This document shows positions 17,773-26,000 of a stretch of 33,533 nt of DNA, piece after piece. Source of the DNA: Lysobacterales bacterium (GTDB lineage: Bacteria; Pseudomonadota; Gammaproteobacteria; Xanthomonadales; SZUA-38); the NCBI GenBank assembly GCA_030065125.1, contig JASJDM010000076.1, forward strand, positions 1 to 33,533, given 5' to 3'. The position numbers and the translations under genes are program-made. Numbering within the stretch: position 1 is the stretch's first letter; every line of letters begins with the position of its first letter. Under the pieces are notes generated by a model. It was not told the DNA's origin. It ran no database searches and saw only the letters and a list, made by a program, of their open reading frames with translations.

Positions 17773-18350
17773 TGCAGCACCTCCCCGGCGTCACCCTGGT
17801 TTGCCTCGGCTTCGCGGCCGACAACCACTTCCAGCTGGAAGTCGTAAGTCTGGCGCCGGCCCTCGCCTTCGGCCTGGGTGATCTTCAGGTCGGCGGCCCG
17901 CATCCATTCCGAAGCCTCGAGGTTGCGCATGTAGGCAGACACCTTGGCGTTGGATTCCGCCAGGCCATCCAGGGTCAACCTCGGACCCTGCTGTTTGATC
18001 GCGTCCAGGCGAACACCGTCGGGAATGGTGCGCACAATCTGGTCAAACAGGTGGACCACTTCGGAGCGGCTTTTCTGCAGCTCCTCGATCACCTGCTTGC
18101 GAGCCAGCATGTCGGCGCGGCGCTTTTCCAGTTCTTCGATGCGCTGGATGCGCCGATCCAGCAGGGCTATTTCGTTGCGCAGCGTCTGGTTGCGGGAGTC
18201 CTGGTACTCCTGCATCTTGCCGATCTGCCAGTTGACGCCCAGGAATGCAATCAGTCCGAGGGCAGCCGCGCCCCCAAGAATGACAAAAAACTCCTGTTTG
18301 CGCTGATTGCGGCGCTCTTCGCGCCACGGCAGTAGGTTAATGTGTGCCAT
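17769..18350 (-). CDS. pilN: Type IV pilus alignment protein PilN
   Basis: 193 residues. The N-terminal INLLPWRE motif (residues 4-11) is the peptide that docks into cytoplasmic PilM. One transmembrane helix (about 21-42), a coiled coil (about 50-90) and a C-terminal periplasmic domain follow. Fimbrial-assembly family, normal length. The ATG at 18350 shares a base with the pilM stop (TAATG). Confidence 0.97.
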   Translation of the reverse strand: MAHINLLPWREERRNQRKQEFFVILGGAAALGLIAFLGVNWQIGKMQEYQDSRNQTLRNEIALLDRRIQRIEELEKRRADMLARKQVIEELQKSRSEVVHLFDQIVRTIPDGVRLDAIKQQGPRLTLDGLAESNAKVSAYMRNLEASEWMRAADLKITQAEGEGRRQTYDFQLEVVVGREAEANQGDAGEVLQ

Positions 18351-19408
18351 TAGTCGAAACTCCTCAGCGCCAGACCGCAGGCGATCATCAGTGCGGGAGC
18401 ATCAGCACTCAATGTCTGTGCGCGAACCCGCGGCGCAATGGACATATTGGCAGCCGGGTTGGCAATGGTGCACGGGATGGCCAGCTGCTGCTGAACCAGG
18501 TCGGCCACGCCAGCTATGGACGCGCAGCCCCCCGCCAGGACCACATGCTCCACCGAATCGTATTCGCTGGAAGAGAAGAAAAACTGCAGAGAACGGCTGA
18601 CCTGCTGCACCATGGCATCCTTGAACGGCTCCAGCACTTCCTGCTCATAACTTTCAGGCAACCCGCCCTGGCGCTTGGCCAGCCCGGCTTCCTCGTAGGA
18701 CAGACCGTAGCGGCGCATGACCTCGTCGGTCAGCTGCTTGCCACCGAACACCTGTTCACGGGTGTAGATGGTGCGGCCCTCGTTCAGGACAATCAGCGTG
18801 GTCATGGTGGCACCCACGTCCACGATGGCCACCCGGGCCATGGGATCGATCCCCAGCTGGTCGGCCACGAGCACGAAGGCGTTTTCCATGGCAAACGCTT
18901 CCACATCGACGACCTTGGCAGTCAATCCACCGAGTTCTGCAGCCGCTACCCGCACATCCACGTTCTCGGTCCGGGATGCTGCCAGCAGCACCTGCATCAT
19001 CTCGGGGTTACCCGGCATAGGGCCGATGACCTCGAAATCCAGGCTGACTTCATCCAGCGGATAGGGAATGTACTGATTGGCTTCGATCTGGATCTGGCTC
19101 TCCAGGTCAGCCTCGGTCAGATCTGCCGGCATGTTGATCACTTTGGTGATCACGGCAGAACCCGCCACCGCCAGCGAACAGGCTTTGGCGCGGGTGCCGG
19201 AACGCTTGGCAGCACGACCAATGGCCTCGCCAACCGCCTCGACTTCGGCAATGTTTTTCTCCACCACGGCATTGGGCGGGAGTGGCTCGACGGCGTAGTG
19301 CTCAACCTTGTAGCGACCGTCCCCCCCGCTCAATTGCAGCAATTTGACCGCCGTGGAACTGATGTCCAAGCCCACAAGCGGCGGCATTTTATTACTGAAG
19401 AGCGCCAC
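18350..19408 (-). CDS. pilM: Type IV pilus actin-like ATPase PilM
   Basis: 352 residues of the FtsA/actin-like fold with an SHS2M insertion. Nucleotide-binding elements are visible: GLDISSTAVKLLQL at the N-terminus, VAIVDVGATMTTLIVL in the middle and VVLAGGCASIAGV near the C-terminus. PilM is the cytoplasmic base of the PilMNOP alignment complex and binds the PilN tail. The start is GTG at 19408 with the strong ribosome binding site TAAGGA seven bases upstream. First gene of the operon, divergent from mrcA as in Pseudomonas and Xanthomonas. Confidence 0.97.
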   Translation of the reverse strand: MALFSNKMPPLVGLDISSTAVKLLQLSGGDGRYKVEHYAVEPLPPNAVVEKNIAEVEAVGEAIGRAAKRSGTRAKACSLAVAGSAVITKVINMPADLTEADLESQIQIEANQYIPYPLDEVSLDFEVIGPMPGNPEMMQVLLAASRTENVDVRVAAAELGGLTAKVVDVEAFAMENAFVLVADQLGIDPMARVAIVDVGATMTTLIVLNEGRTIYTREQVFGGKQLTDEVMRRYGLSYEEAGLAKRQGGLPESYEQEVLEPFKDAMVQQVSRSLQFFFSSSEYDSVEHVVLAGGCASIAGVADLVQQQLAIPCTIANPAANMSIAPRVRAQTLSADAPALMIACGLALRSFD

Positions 19409-19741
19409 TTTTTGTCCTTACAACACGCCTTTACGGCAGATAATTACGCCTGAACATTAAATACGAAACTCAACTAGGGATCAACACTAAGAAAAATATC
19501 TTTTTTGACGCGTTCAGGCAGGTTTCGCGTCAAAGCTCCCCCGTAAGTCAGTTTTCGGCCTTTCCAAACCGATCTTTAGCATAGCGTGAAAGTCCTGAAA
19601 GCCGAACCAAATTCGAAAGTTTTTTGTCCAACTCTCAGACCTTTCAAGAAATAACGATCGTCCTGTAGTGGCTCGAATGGCTTCGTTTTATACTCTGCGT
19701 TCCTTTTGGACCATGATGCAGTTCACATTCCCCTGATCCCG
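19409..19741. other. Divergent regulatory region between pilM and mrcA
   Basis: 333 bases with no gene and clearly more AT-rich than its surroundings, as expected of a promoter region. The pilM promoter candidate is at 19456-19484. For mrcA a TATACT -10-like hexamer lies at 19689-19694, about 48 bases before the ATG, with only a poor -35 (TAGTGG, 19666). The centre (19490-19620) holds runs of A and T, such as 19494-19506. Confidence 0.6.
19456..19484 (-). promoter_or_regulatory. Likely sigma70 promoter of pilMNOPQ
   Basis: On the minus strand TTGATC (19479-19484), a 17-base spacer and TTTAAT (19456-19461) lie about 48 bases before the GTG of pilM. The -10 matches five of six positions and the -35 four of six. 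Confidence 0.4.
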
Positions 19742-22156
19742 ATGCGTCGATTTCTCAAAATCTCCAAGTGGCTGGCCATTCTGGGCTTCAGCGGGGCCGT
19801 AGTCGGGGCCCTGGCCATCCTGGTGGCCTACTGGGTCATCGAACCCACCCTGCCCGACGTGGAGGTGCTCAACGATGTCCAGCTGCAGGTGCCGCTGCGG
19901 GTGTTTTCCGCTGATGGCAAACTGATTCAGGTATTCGGCGAAAAGCGACGCACACCCCTGGACCTGGAGGATATTCCCGATCAACTGAAGCACGCATTCA
20001 TAGCCGGCGAGGACGCCCGCTTTTACGAACATCCCGGAATCGATTACCAGGGCATCGCCAGAGCGATCTGGCACATTATCAAGACCGGCGGCGAAAAAGG
20101 CCCCGGCGGCAGCACCATTACCCAGCAGCTGGCCCGGCAGTTTGAATTTGTCTCACGCAAGAAAACCTATACCCGAAAATTCAAAGAATGGTTTCTCGCC
20201 CTGAAAATCGAAAAGGAACTGTCCAAGGATCAGATCCTGGAGCTGTACCTGAACAAGATCTACCTGGGCAACCGTGCCTATGGTGTCGGCGCGGCAGCCC
20301 AGGAGTACTACGGCAAAACCGTGGATCAGCTGACCCTGGCGGAGTCCGCGGCCATCGCGTCTTCGGCCCAGCTGCCGTCCCGCATCAACCCCATCAGCAG
20401 CCCCGAGCTGACCATGCGGCGGCGCAACTATGTGCTGCGCCGGATGATGGAAAGCGACTACATCACGCCTGACCAGTTCCAGCAGGCGGTGGCGGCGGAA
20501 GATTTTGCCTACCCCCACGAACCCACGGTGGAACTGGAGGCCCGCTACGCGGCAGAGATGGTGCGCAGCCAGGTGGTGGACATGCTGGGCGAGGACGCCT
20601 ACACCGGCGGATACCAGGTCTTTACCACCTTCGACTCCCGACTGCAGCAGACCGCCAACCGCGCGGTGCGCAGCGGCCTGATCCAGTATGACCAGCGCCA
20701 CGGCTACCGCGGCGCTGAGTCCAGCTTTGAACTGGACCCGGAACCCGAGCCCGCGCGCTGGGGTGAGATTCTGGAACGCTTCGCCCCGGTAGGCGGCATG
20801 GTCCCCGCCCTGGTCATCAGCGTGGAGGAAGGGTTCGCGCTGGCCTACCTGAACGACGGCCAGACCATCAGCATCGAGTTTGACGACATGGCCTGGGCGC
20901 GCCGCTACGAAACCGTCAACCGGCGCGGCCCCCGGCCGACCAACGCCACCGAGGTGGTGCAGGTGGGTGACGTCATTCGGGTTGCCCGGGGTGACGAGGG
21001 TCGCTGGCAATTGACCCAGATTCCCGAAGCGGAAGGGGCCCTGGTGTCCCTGAACCCCACCGATGGCGCACTGCTGGCTGTCGTCGGCGGCTTCGACTTT
21101 GCCCGCAGCAAGTTCAACCGTGCGGTCCAGGCCAGGCGCCAGCCGGGCTCCAGCTTCAAACCCTTCATTTATTCCGCGGCCCTGGACGGCGGCTACACCA
21201 CCGCCTCCATCGTCAACGATGCCCCGGTGGTGTTCGAGGATGATCAGCTGGAGCGGACCTGGAAGCCGGAAAACTACAGCGAACGCTTCTTCGGGCTGAC
21301 CCGCCTGCGCGAAGGCATGGTGAACTCCCGTAACCTGGTTTCCATCCGGGTGCTGCGGGATATCGGCGTGTCTTACGCCTGGGAATACGTCAACCGTTTC
21401 GGATTCGACCAGGGAGAAATTCCCCGGGACCTGTCCATGGCCCTGGGCAGCGGGTCGGTGTTTCCGCTGACCATGGCCCGGGCCTATGGCTCACTGGCCA
21501 ACGGTGGATTCCTGGTGGACCCCTATTTCATCAAGACCATCATCGACGGCCAGGGCCGGGTGGTGTACGAGGCAGACCCCGTGCTGGCCTGCGAGGACTG
21601 CGAACCGGTGACGGGCAGCGGCCTGGCAGCCAACCTGGATACCCAGACCCTGGTGGAAATGACGCCCAACCTGGCGCCGCGGGTGATGAGCACCGGCACC
21701 AACTACCTGATTCACTCGCTGCTGCGGGACGTGGTGCGCCGCGGCACCGGCAAATCAGCCCTGACCCTGGGCCGCCGGGACCTGGCCGGCAAGACCGGTA
21801 CCACCAATGACCAGCGCGACGCCTGGTTTTCCGGCTTTAATCACGCCGTGGTCACCACCGCCTGGGTAGGGTTTGACCGGTTCGATCCATTGGGCCGGGG
21901 CGAGGTCGGCGGCAAGGCCGCGCTGCCTATCTGGATCGACTACATGCGGGCGGCGCTGGAAGGCGTGGAGGAAAAGCCATTCATCCTGCCCGAGGGCGTG
22001 GTGATTGCGCGGATCAACCCCAGGACGGGCCTGATCTGCGGCAAATCCACCGCCGGCTGTATCGAAGAGTACTTTCACAGCGGCAACCTGCCGGATTCCG
22101 AGGTGGATTCCGACAGCCAGGGAGACAGTGAAGAAGATCCGTACGGAATTTTCTGA
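19742..22156 (+). CDS. mrcA: Penicillin-binding protein 1A (class A, bifunctional)
   Basis: 804 residues from the ATG at 19742; an upstream in-frame TTG adds 12 residues with no family match. A membrane anchor (about residues 8-33) precedes a family 51 glycosyltransferase, with catalytic Glu90 in EDARFYEHPG and GGSTITQQLARQ. An OB-fold insertion typical of PBP1A follows, then the transpeptidase domain with SSFK (Ser470 nucleophile, Lys473), SRN (529-531) and KTGTT (from Lys684). It polymerises and crosslinks peptidoglycan. All catalytic residues are present. The C-terminal tail is short and acidic. Also called ponA; divergence from pilM is the classical neighbourhood. Confidence 0.96.
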   Translation: MRRFLKISKWLAILGFSGAVVGALAILVAYWVIEPTLPDVEVLNDVQLQVPLRVFSADGKLIQVFGEKRRTPLDLEDIPDQLKHAFIAGEDARFYEHPGIDYQGIARAIWHIIKTGGEKGPGGSTITQQLARQFEFVSRKKTYTRKFKEWFLALKIEKELSKDQILELYLNKIYLGNRAYGVGAAAQEYYGKTVDQLTLAESAAIASSAQLPSRINPISSPELTMRRRNYVLRRMMESDYITPDQFQQAVAAEDFAYPHEPTVELEARYAAEMVRSQVVDMLGEDAYTGGYQVFTTFDSRLQQTANRAVRSGLIQYDQRHGYRGAESSFELDPEPEPARWGEILERFAPVGGMVPALVISVEEGFALAYLNDGQTISIEFDDMAWARRYETVNRRGPRPTNATEVVQVGDVIRVARGDEGRWQLTQIPEAEGALVSLNPTDGALLAVVGGFDFARSKFNRAVQARRQPGSSFKPFIYSAALDGGYTTASIVNDAPVVFEDDQLERTWKPENYSERFFGLTRLREGMVNSRNLVSIRVLRDIGVSYAWEYVNRFGFDQGEIPRDLSMALGSGSVFPLTMARAYGSLANGGFLVDPYFIKTIIDGQGRVVYEADPVLACEDCEPVTGSGLAANLDTQTLVEMTPNLAPRVMSTGTNYLIHSLLRDVVRRGTGKSALTLGRRDLAGKTGTTNDQRDAWFSGFNHAVVTTAWVGFDRFDPLGRGEVGGKAALPIWIDYMRAALEGVEEKPFILPEGVVIARINPRTGLICGKSTAGCIEEYFHSGNLPDSEVDSDSQGDSEEDPYGIF

Positions 22157-22219
22157 CAGGCTGTTAGTTGATTTAACGGACGCCTGAACAGGCCACAGCA
22201 GACAGCAAGGAAACCCAGC

Positions 22220-22846
22220 ATGGGCGCACGGCGAAACCGCCAGAAGTCAGCCAACCTCAGGCTGATGGTTGCCGAGGAGGCAGCCCGCATCATCGTTGAA
22301 CACGGCGTCAGGGATTACCTGCAGGCCAAGTCCAAGGCAGCCGAGAAGCTGGGCGTCACCGGCCGGTTCGCCATGCCGCGCAATACCGAGATCGAGAATG
22401 CCCTGCGCGAGCGCCAGGCGCTGTTCGAGGGGCATCACCATCACCAGCGCCTGGAACGGCTGCGCGAAGCCGCGCTCCGGGCCATGGACTTTTTTCAGGA
22501 GTTCGATCCGCGCCTGGTCGGGCCGGTGCTGGACGGCACCGCCGACGATCATTCGGCGGTCTGCCTGCACCTGTTTGCGGATACTCCGGAGATGGTTGCC
22601 CTGTATCTGCACCAGAACCGGGTGCCGTTCGATGAGAGTGCGCGCACCATTCGCACCAGCCGCAGCCAGTCCCAGACCTTTCCGGTATTCGTGTTCGAAG
22701 CCGGCGGCGTGGCCATGGACATTATGGTGCTGCCCGAGGAGGTGCGTCGCCAGGCGCCGCTGAGCCCGGTTGATGGACGCCCCATGCAGCGGGCCAGCGC
22801 GCGGGAAGTCGCCGCGATGCTGGAAGAACCCGTCGGCATTGCCTGA
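22220..22846 (+). CDS. Conserved hypothetical protein
   Basis: 208 residues, soluble, no signal or membrane segment. The N-terminal 45 residues are basic and helical (RRNRQKSANLRLMVAEEAAR), a charged helical part with a HHHH run follows at about 72-75, and a mixed alpha/beta C-terminal half begins with FDPRLVGPVLDGTADDH. The pattern of FDPRLVGxVLxGTA followed by LxLFADTPEMV recalls small nucleotidyltransferase-like folds, but I cannot name a family with certainty. The ATG at 22220 has the good ribosome binding site AAGGAA ten bases upstream. It lies 63 bases after mrcA in the same direction and may be cotranscribed. Confidence 0.75.
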   Translation: MGARRNRQKSANLRLMVAEEAARIIVEHGVRDYLQAKSKAAEKLGVTGRFAMPRNTEIENALRERQALFEGHHHHQRLERLREAALRAMDFFQEFDPRLVGPVLDGTADDHSAVCLHLFADTPEMVALYLHQNRVPFDESARTIRTSRSQSQTFPVFVFEAGGVAMDIMVLPEEVRRQAPLSPVDGRPMQRASAREVAAMLEEPVGIA

Positions 22847-22866
22847 GGGCATTGCAGGCACGATCG

Positions 22867-22947
22867 GGCCTGGCCAGGCCGTTCGGGCCTGGATTCCAGG
22901 TGAAGTGAGTTGAGCGCGGGCAGCTACCGCTGCCCGAATTCGGGCAG
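22867..22947. other. Cluster of three palindromes between convergent genes
   Basis: GGCCTGGCCAGGCC (22867-22880), CCTGGATTCCAGG (22888-22900) and CTGCCCGAATTCGGGCAG (22930-22947) are perfect or near-perfect palindromes between the ends of the hypothetical gene and rpmE2. None has a T-run, so termination is possible but not shown. Confidence 0.5.
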
Positions 22948-22951
22948 GGGT

Positions 22952-23200
22952 TTACTTGCCGCGGCGGTAACGCTGCTTGAACTTGTCCACACGACCGCCG
23001 CTGTCGACGATCTTGTGCTTGCCAGTGTAAAACGGATGCGACTGGCTGGAGATTTCCACCTTGATCAGGGGATACTCGTTGCCGTCTTCCCACTTGATGG
23101 TTTCCTTGCTCGACATGGTGGAGCGGGTCAGGAAGGAGTAGTCGCAGGACACGTCCTGGAACACTACCGGCTTGTACTTGGGATGAACGTCTGTTTTCAT
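22952..23200 (-). CDS. rpmE2: Ribosomal protein L31, type B
   Basis: 82 residues. The sequence begins MKTDVHPKYKPVVFQDVS and ends KFKQRYRRGK, as in type B (zinc-free) L31. The CxxC zinc ligands of the ordinary form are absent; only Cys19 is present. L31 bridges the large and small ribosomal subunits. In many bacteria the zinc-free paralogue is made under zinc limitation, but in some it is the only copy. No Zur-like operator was recognised by eye. The ATG at 23200 has AAGGAA upstream, and a 5-bp inverted repeat (23227-23238) lies a little further up. Confidence 0.95.
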   Translation of the reverse strand: MKTDVHPKYKPVVFQDVSCDYSFLTRSTMSSKETIKWEDGNEYPLIKVEISSQSHPFYTGKHKIVDSGGRVDKFKQRYRRGK

Positions 23201-23346
23201 CGTCTCAAATTCCTTGCGCGCTTTCGCCTGATTTCAGGGAATGCCGCGCTAAAATACGGTCTGGCCCGCTGGTGCGAACCGAAAAGGCCGCGCAGTTTAA
23301 CCCGCCTCAACGCTTGTAGCAACCTGTCCCGAGCCCTGTCAGCATC

Positions 23347-24072
23347 GTGAATAATCTCACCTCAAACCCCAGAGTCCTCGGCTTTTCCCTGGTTTTTGCG
23401 CCGTGGCTGCTGGTGGCGGGTCTGCTGTGGGCACGATGGACGCTGCCGGCGGATCGTTTTCGACAGGTTTTCATGGGTGAACAGGGTCCCGTGGAACTGG
23501 GAACGGTGGTGCTGCTGGTCATTGCCGTCGTAGCGGGGATCCAGGTAATCCGTCGACGGAAAACACTGCCGGCGGCCTGGCTGCGCTGGTGGACCGTCGC
23601 ACTGGTCGTGGGCTGCGTCTATTTCGCCGGCGAAGAGATCAGCTGGGGCCAGCACCTGTTCGGATGGGACACGCCGGCACCCCTGGCTGGACTCAACGAC
23701 CAGGGTGAAACCAACCTGCACAACATGAGCAGCTGGTTGGACCAGAAGCCCCGGCTGGGCCTGGAGCTGTGGGTCGTGGTGGGGACCGTGATTGCCCTGC
23801 TGCGATGGCGGCGCAAGGAGCATCCGCAGCCGGACAATGCCTGGCACTGGTTCTGGCCCTGGCCCCTGGCCGCATCCACCGGCCTGTGTGTGGCCCTGGT
23901 GCGAATGCCCGAACGCCTGGAGCCGCTGCTGGGCCCGCCCCAGAACCCATTCGATATCCGCCTGGCCGAAGTACAGGAGCTGCTGCTGGGCCTGTACCTG
24001 CTGCTCTATCTGGCCGCCCTGCTGGTCAGGGTCAAACGGGTGGAGGTCAATCGCTCTCCCGATCAGCGCTGA
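23347..24072 (+). CDS. Multi-pass membrane protein of unknown function
   Basis: 241 residues from a GTG start. About six hydrophobic segments are visible (about residues 12-30, 48-64, 80-96, 138-155, 172-188 and 212-230). A conserved-looking block in the middle, AGEEISWGQHLFGW followed by LNDQGETNLHN, contains acidic and histidine residues next to membrane segments. It recalls a family of uncharacterised bacterial membrane proteins sharing GEExSWGQ and NLHN motifs. These residues could bind metal or form an active site, which is a guess. The 3' end overlaps the convergent CPXCG gene by 26 bases. Confidence 0.8.
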   Translation: MNNLTSNPRVLGFSLVFAPWLLVAGLLWARWTLPADRFRQVFMGEQGPVELGTVVLLVIAVVAGIQVIRRRKTLPAAWLRWWTVALVVGCVYFAGEEISWGQHLFGWDTPAPLAGLNDQGETNLHNMSSWLDQKPRLGLELWVVVGTVIALLRWRRKEHPQPDNAWHWFWPWPLAASTGLCVALVRMPERLEPLLGPPQNPFDIRLAEVQELLLGLYLLLYLAALLVRVKRVEVNRSPDQR

Positions 24073-24232
24073 CGCTGACCGTCCCGGTCTGCAGATCCAC
24101 CTGTACCGTGACCGCAACGGCGCGGCAGCAGATCTCACAGTCCACGGTCACCCGGTCACTGCCCTGGTCGGGGTCCAGCAGGAAGTTGAAGGTTTCCCAG
24201 CAGAACGGACAGTTCACTGGATACTCGGTCAT
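24047..24232 (-). CDS. CPXCG-motif cysteine-rich small protein
   Basis: 61 residues with two cysteine pairs, CPFC (residues 8-11) and CEIC (32-35), plus an extra cysteine directly after the second pair. The layout fits the CPXCG family of probable zinc-binding small proteins of unknown role. The ATG at 24232 overlaps the hemW stop by four bases, so it is the last gene of the rph-rdgB-hemW operon. Its end overlaps the convergent membrane protein gene. Confidence 0.85.
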   Translation of the reverse strand: MTEYPVNCPFCWETFNFLLDPDQGSDRVTVDCEICCRAVAVTVQVDLQTGTVSVSADRESD

Positions 24233-25407
24233 CGCGCGCGCTCCGCCGCGGGCGGGTCCGGCAGAAACAGCCCCTGAAGATCATCCAGGAACCGAAATCC
24301 CAGCGCCGTGGGCCAGACCCGATCCTGGTCCATGGCCACCATCTCGCGGTCCAGGGCCAGGCGCCAGGCCGGGTGGTCCGTATCCAACACCTGTCCGGTG
24401 CGGTCGCGGAAGTCGGCTGCGCAAAACCCCTGCTCCAGCCGAAATGCGTTGAGCAGGAATTCGAACGTAAGCTCTTCACCCTCAACGGTGCGTGTCTGCA
24501 GCAGTGGACTGCCGCCCGCCTGGTAGGCCGTGGGGTGTTTCTGCTTGATGGTTCGAGTGACCCGGTCAGGACCGCTCAGCTTGCCGTGGGCGCCGGCGCC
24601 GATGCCCAGGTAGTCACCGAATTGCCAGTAATTCAGGTTGTGCCGGCAGTGCGCACCCGGCCGAGCCAGCGCGGATACCTCGTACCGGGTGTATCCCGCT
24701 GCCTCCAGTAGCGCGTCTCCCTCGGTCTGCATCCGCCAGGCCAACTCTCCATCGGGCAGTTCCGGCGGGCGGGCGTGAAACAGCGTGTTGGGTTCCAATG
24801 TCAGCTGGTAGCGGGACAGGTGCTCAGGAGCCAGCCCGATGGCCTCCCGCAAATCCTGGCTGGACTGGGCAGCGGCCTGCCCCGGCAACGCGAACATCAG
24901 GTCCAGGTTGAGATTATCGAAACCGGCGCGGCGCGCTTCATCCACCGCCCGGCGGGCCTGGTCGGCGCTGTGGATCCGGCCGATGGCCTGCAGCAGGTCG
25001 TCCTGGAAACTCTGCACCCCCAGGGACAGGCGGTTAACCCCGGCCTGGCGATACCCGGCCAGCGGGCCGGATTCCAGGGTGCCGGGGTTGGCCTCCAGGG
25101 TGATCTCGGCGCTGTCCAGTCCGTTCAGCCGGGCACCGACCTGCTCCAGCAGGCGGCCAATGGCGTCGGGTGAAAAAAGGCTGGGTGTGCCGCCGCCGAT
25201 AAAGACGCTGACCAGCGAACGTCCCTGGATCAGCCCGGAAAACTGTTCCAGGTCCTGGTCCAGGTCGGCCAGCAGGGCGTCCAGGTACTGCGCCTCGGGA
25301 ACCTCCCCGGACCGGGCGTGAGAATTGAAGTCACAGTAGGGGCACTTGTGGCGGCACCAGGGCAGATGCACGTACAGCGACAGGGGAATACCCTGGCAGG
25401 CGATCAC
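24229..25407 (-). CDS. hemW: Radical SAM haem chaperone HemW
   Basis: 392 residues. The radical SAM cluster motif CxxxCxxC is at Cys18, Cys22 and Cys25 (WCRHKCPYCDFNSH), followed by the glycine-rich SAM-binding motif GGGTPSLF. The C-terminal HemN-type domain is present. It lacks coproporphyrinogen oxidase activity in characterised homologues and instead delivers haem to respiratory proteins; older annotation calls it oxygen-independent coproporphyrinogen III oxidase-like. The GTG start at 25407 overlaps the rdgB stop by four bases. Confidence 0.95.
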   Translation of the reverse strand: MIACQGIPLSLYVHLPWCRHKCPYCDFNSHARSGEVPEAQYLDALLADLDQDLEQFSGLIQGRSLVSVFIGGGTPSLFSPDAIGRLLEQVGARLNGLDSAEITLEANPGTLESGPLAGYRQAGVNRLSLGVQSFQDDLLQAIGRIHSADQARRAVDEARRAGFDNLNLDLMFALPGQAAAQSSQDLREAIGLAPEHLSRYQLTLEPNTLFHARPPELPDGELAWRMQTEGDALLEAAGYTRYEVSALARPGAHCRHNLNYWQFGDYLGIGAGAHGKLSGPDRVTRTIKQKHPTAYQAGGSPLLQTRTVEGEELTFEFLLNAFRLEQGFCAADFRDRTGQVLDTDHPAWRLALDREMVAMDQDRVWPTALGFRFLDDLQGLFLPDPPAAERAR

Positions 25408-26000
25408 ATGGATTCCATCCAGGCCAGCAGATGGTCAATGGCCAGCCCCCGGTGGCTCATGCCGTTCTTGACCTCGGGCTCCAGCTGGGCGCTGGTGCAA
25501 CCGTGGGACTCAACAAAAAACAATGGGTCGTAGCCGAAGCCGTTGTCGCCGGCGGGCCGGTGCACGATGCGGCCGTGCCACTCACCCTGAAAAATCATCG
25601 GCAGCGGATCGTCCTTGGAGCGCATCCAGGCCAGTACGCAGACAAAGCGTGCCGCGCGCTGCTCGACCCCGTCCAGCGCCTCAAGCAGCTTGCGGTTGTT
25701 ATCCGCGTCCGAGCCCTGGTCTCCGGCGTAACGGGCCGAGTACACGCCGGGCGCACCGCCCAGGGCCGTCACGCACAGCCCGGAGTCATCCGCCAGGGCC
25801 GGCAGACCACTGGCAGCGGCCGCCGCCCGGGCCTTGATCACGGCGTTTTCCACGAAGGTGGTGCCGGTTTCCGCCGGCGCGTCGCTGGTGAAGTCCGACA
25901 GCGCCATCAGTTCAACATCCACGGGCTGCAGGCGCTGCTGGAACTCCCGCACCTTGCCGGCATTGCCGGTGGCCAGCACCCATTGATGGCTGTTGTTCAC
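25404..26000 (-). CDS. rdgB: XTP/dITP pyrophosphatase (RdgB/HAM1)
   Basis: 198 residues. It has the family signatures TGNAGK (residues 11-16), E51-N52-A53 with a nearby lysine, DDSGL (71-75), and FGYDPLF about two thirds along. It hydrolyses non-canonical purine triphosphates such as ITP, dITP and XTP, which keeps them out of DNA and RNA. The GTG start overlaps the rph stop by four bases (GTGA). Confidence 0.97.
   Translation of the reverse strand: MNNSHQWVLATGNAGKVREFQQRLQPVDVELMALSDFTSDAPAETGTTFVENAVIKARAAAAASGLPALADDSGLCVTALGGAPGVYSARYAGDQGSDADNNRKLLEALDGVEQRAARFVCVLAWMRSKDDPLPMIFQGEWHGRIVHRPAGDNGFGYDPLFFVESHGCTSAQLEPEVKNGMSHRGLAIDHLLAWMESM

Noticed and set aside
19706..19741. TTG start 12 codons before the mrcA ATG
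   Set aside because: The extra residues are not part of a PBP1A N-terminus; the ATG at 19742 directly precedes the basic, then hydrophobic anchor.
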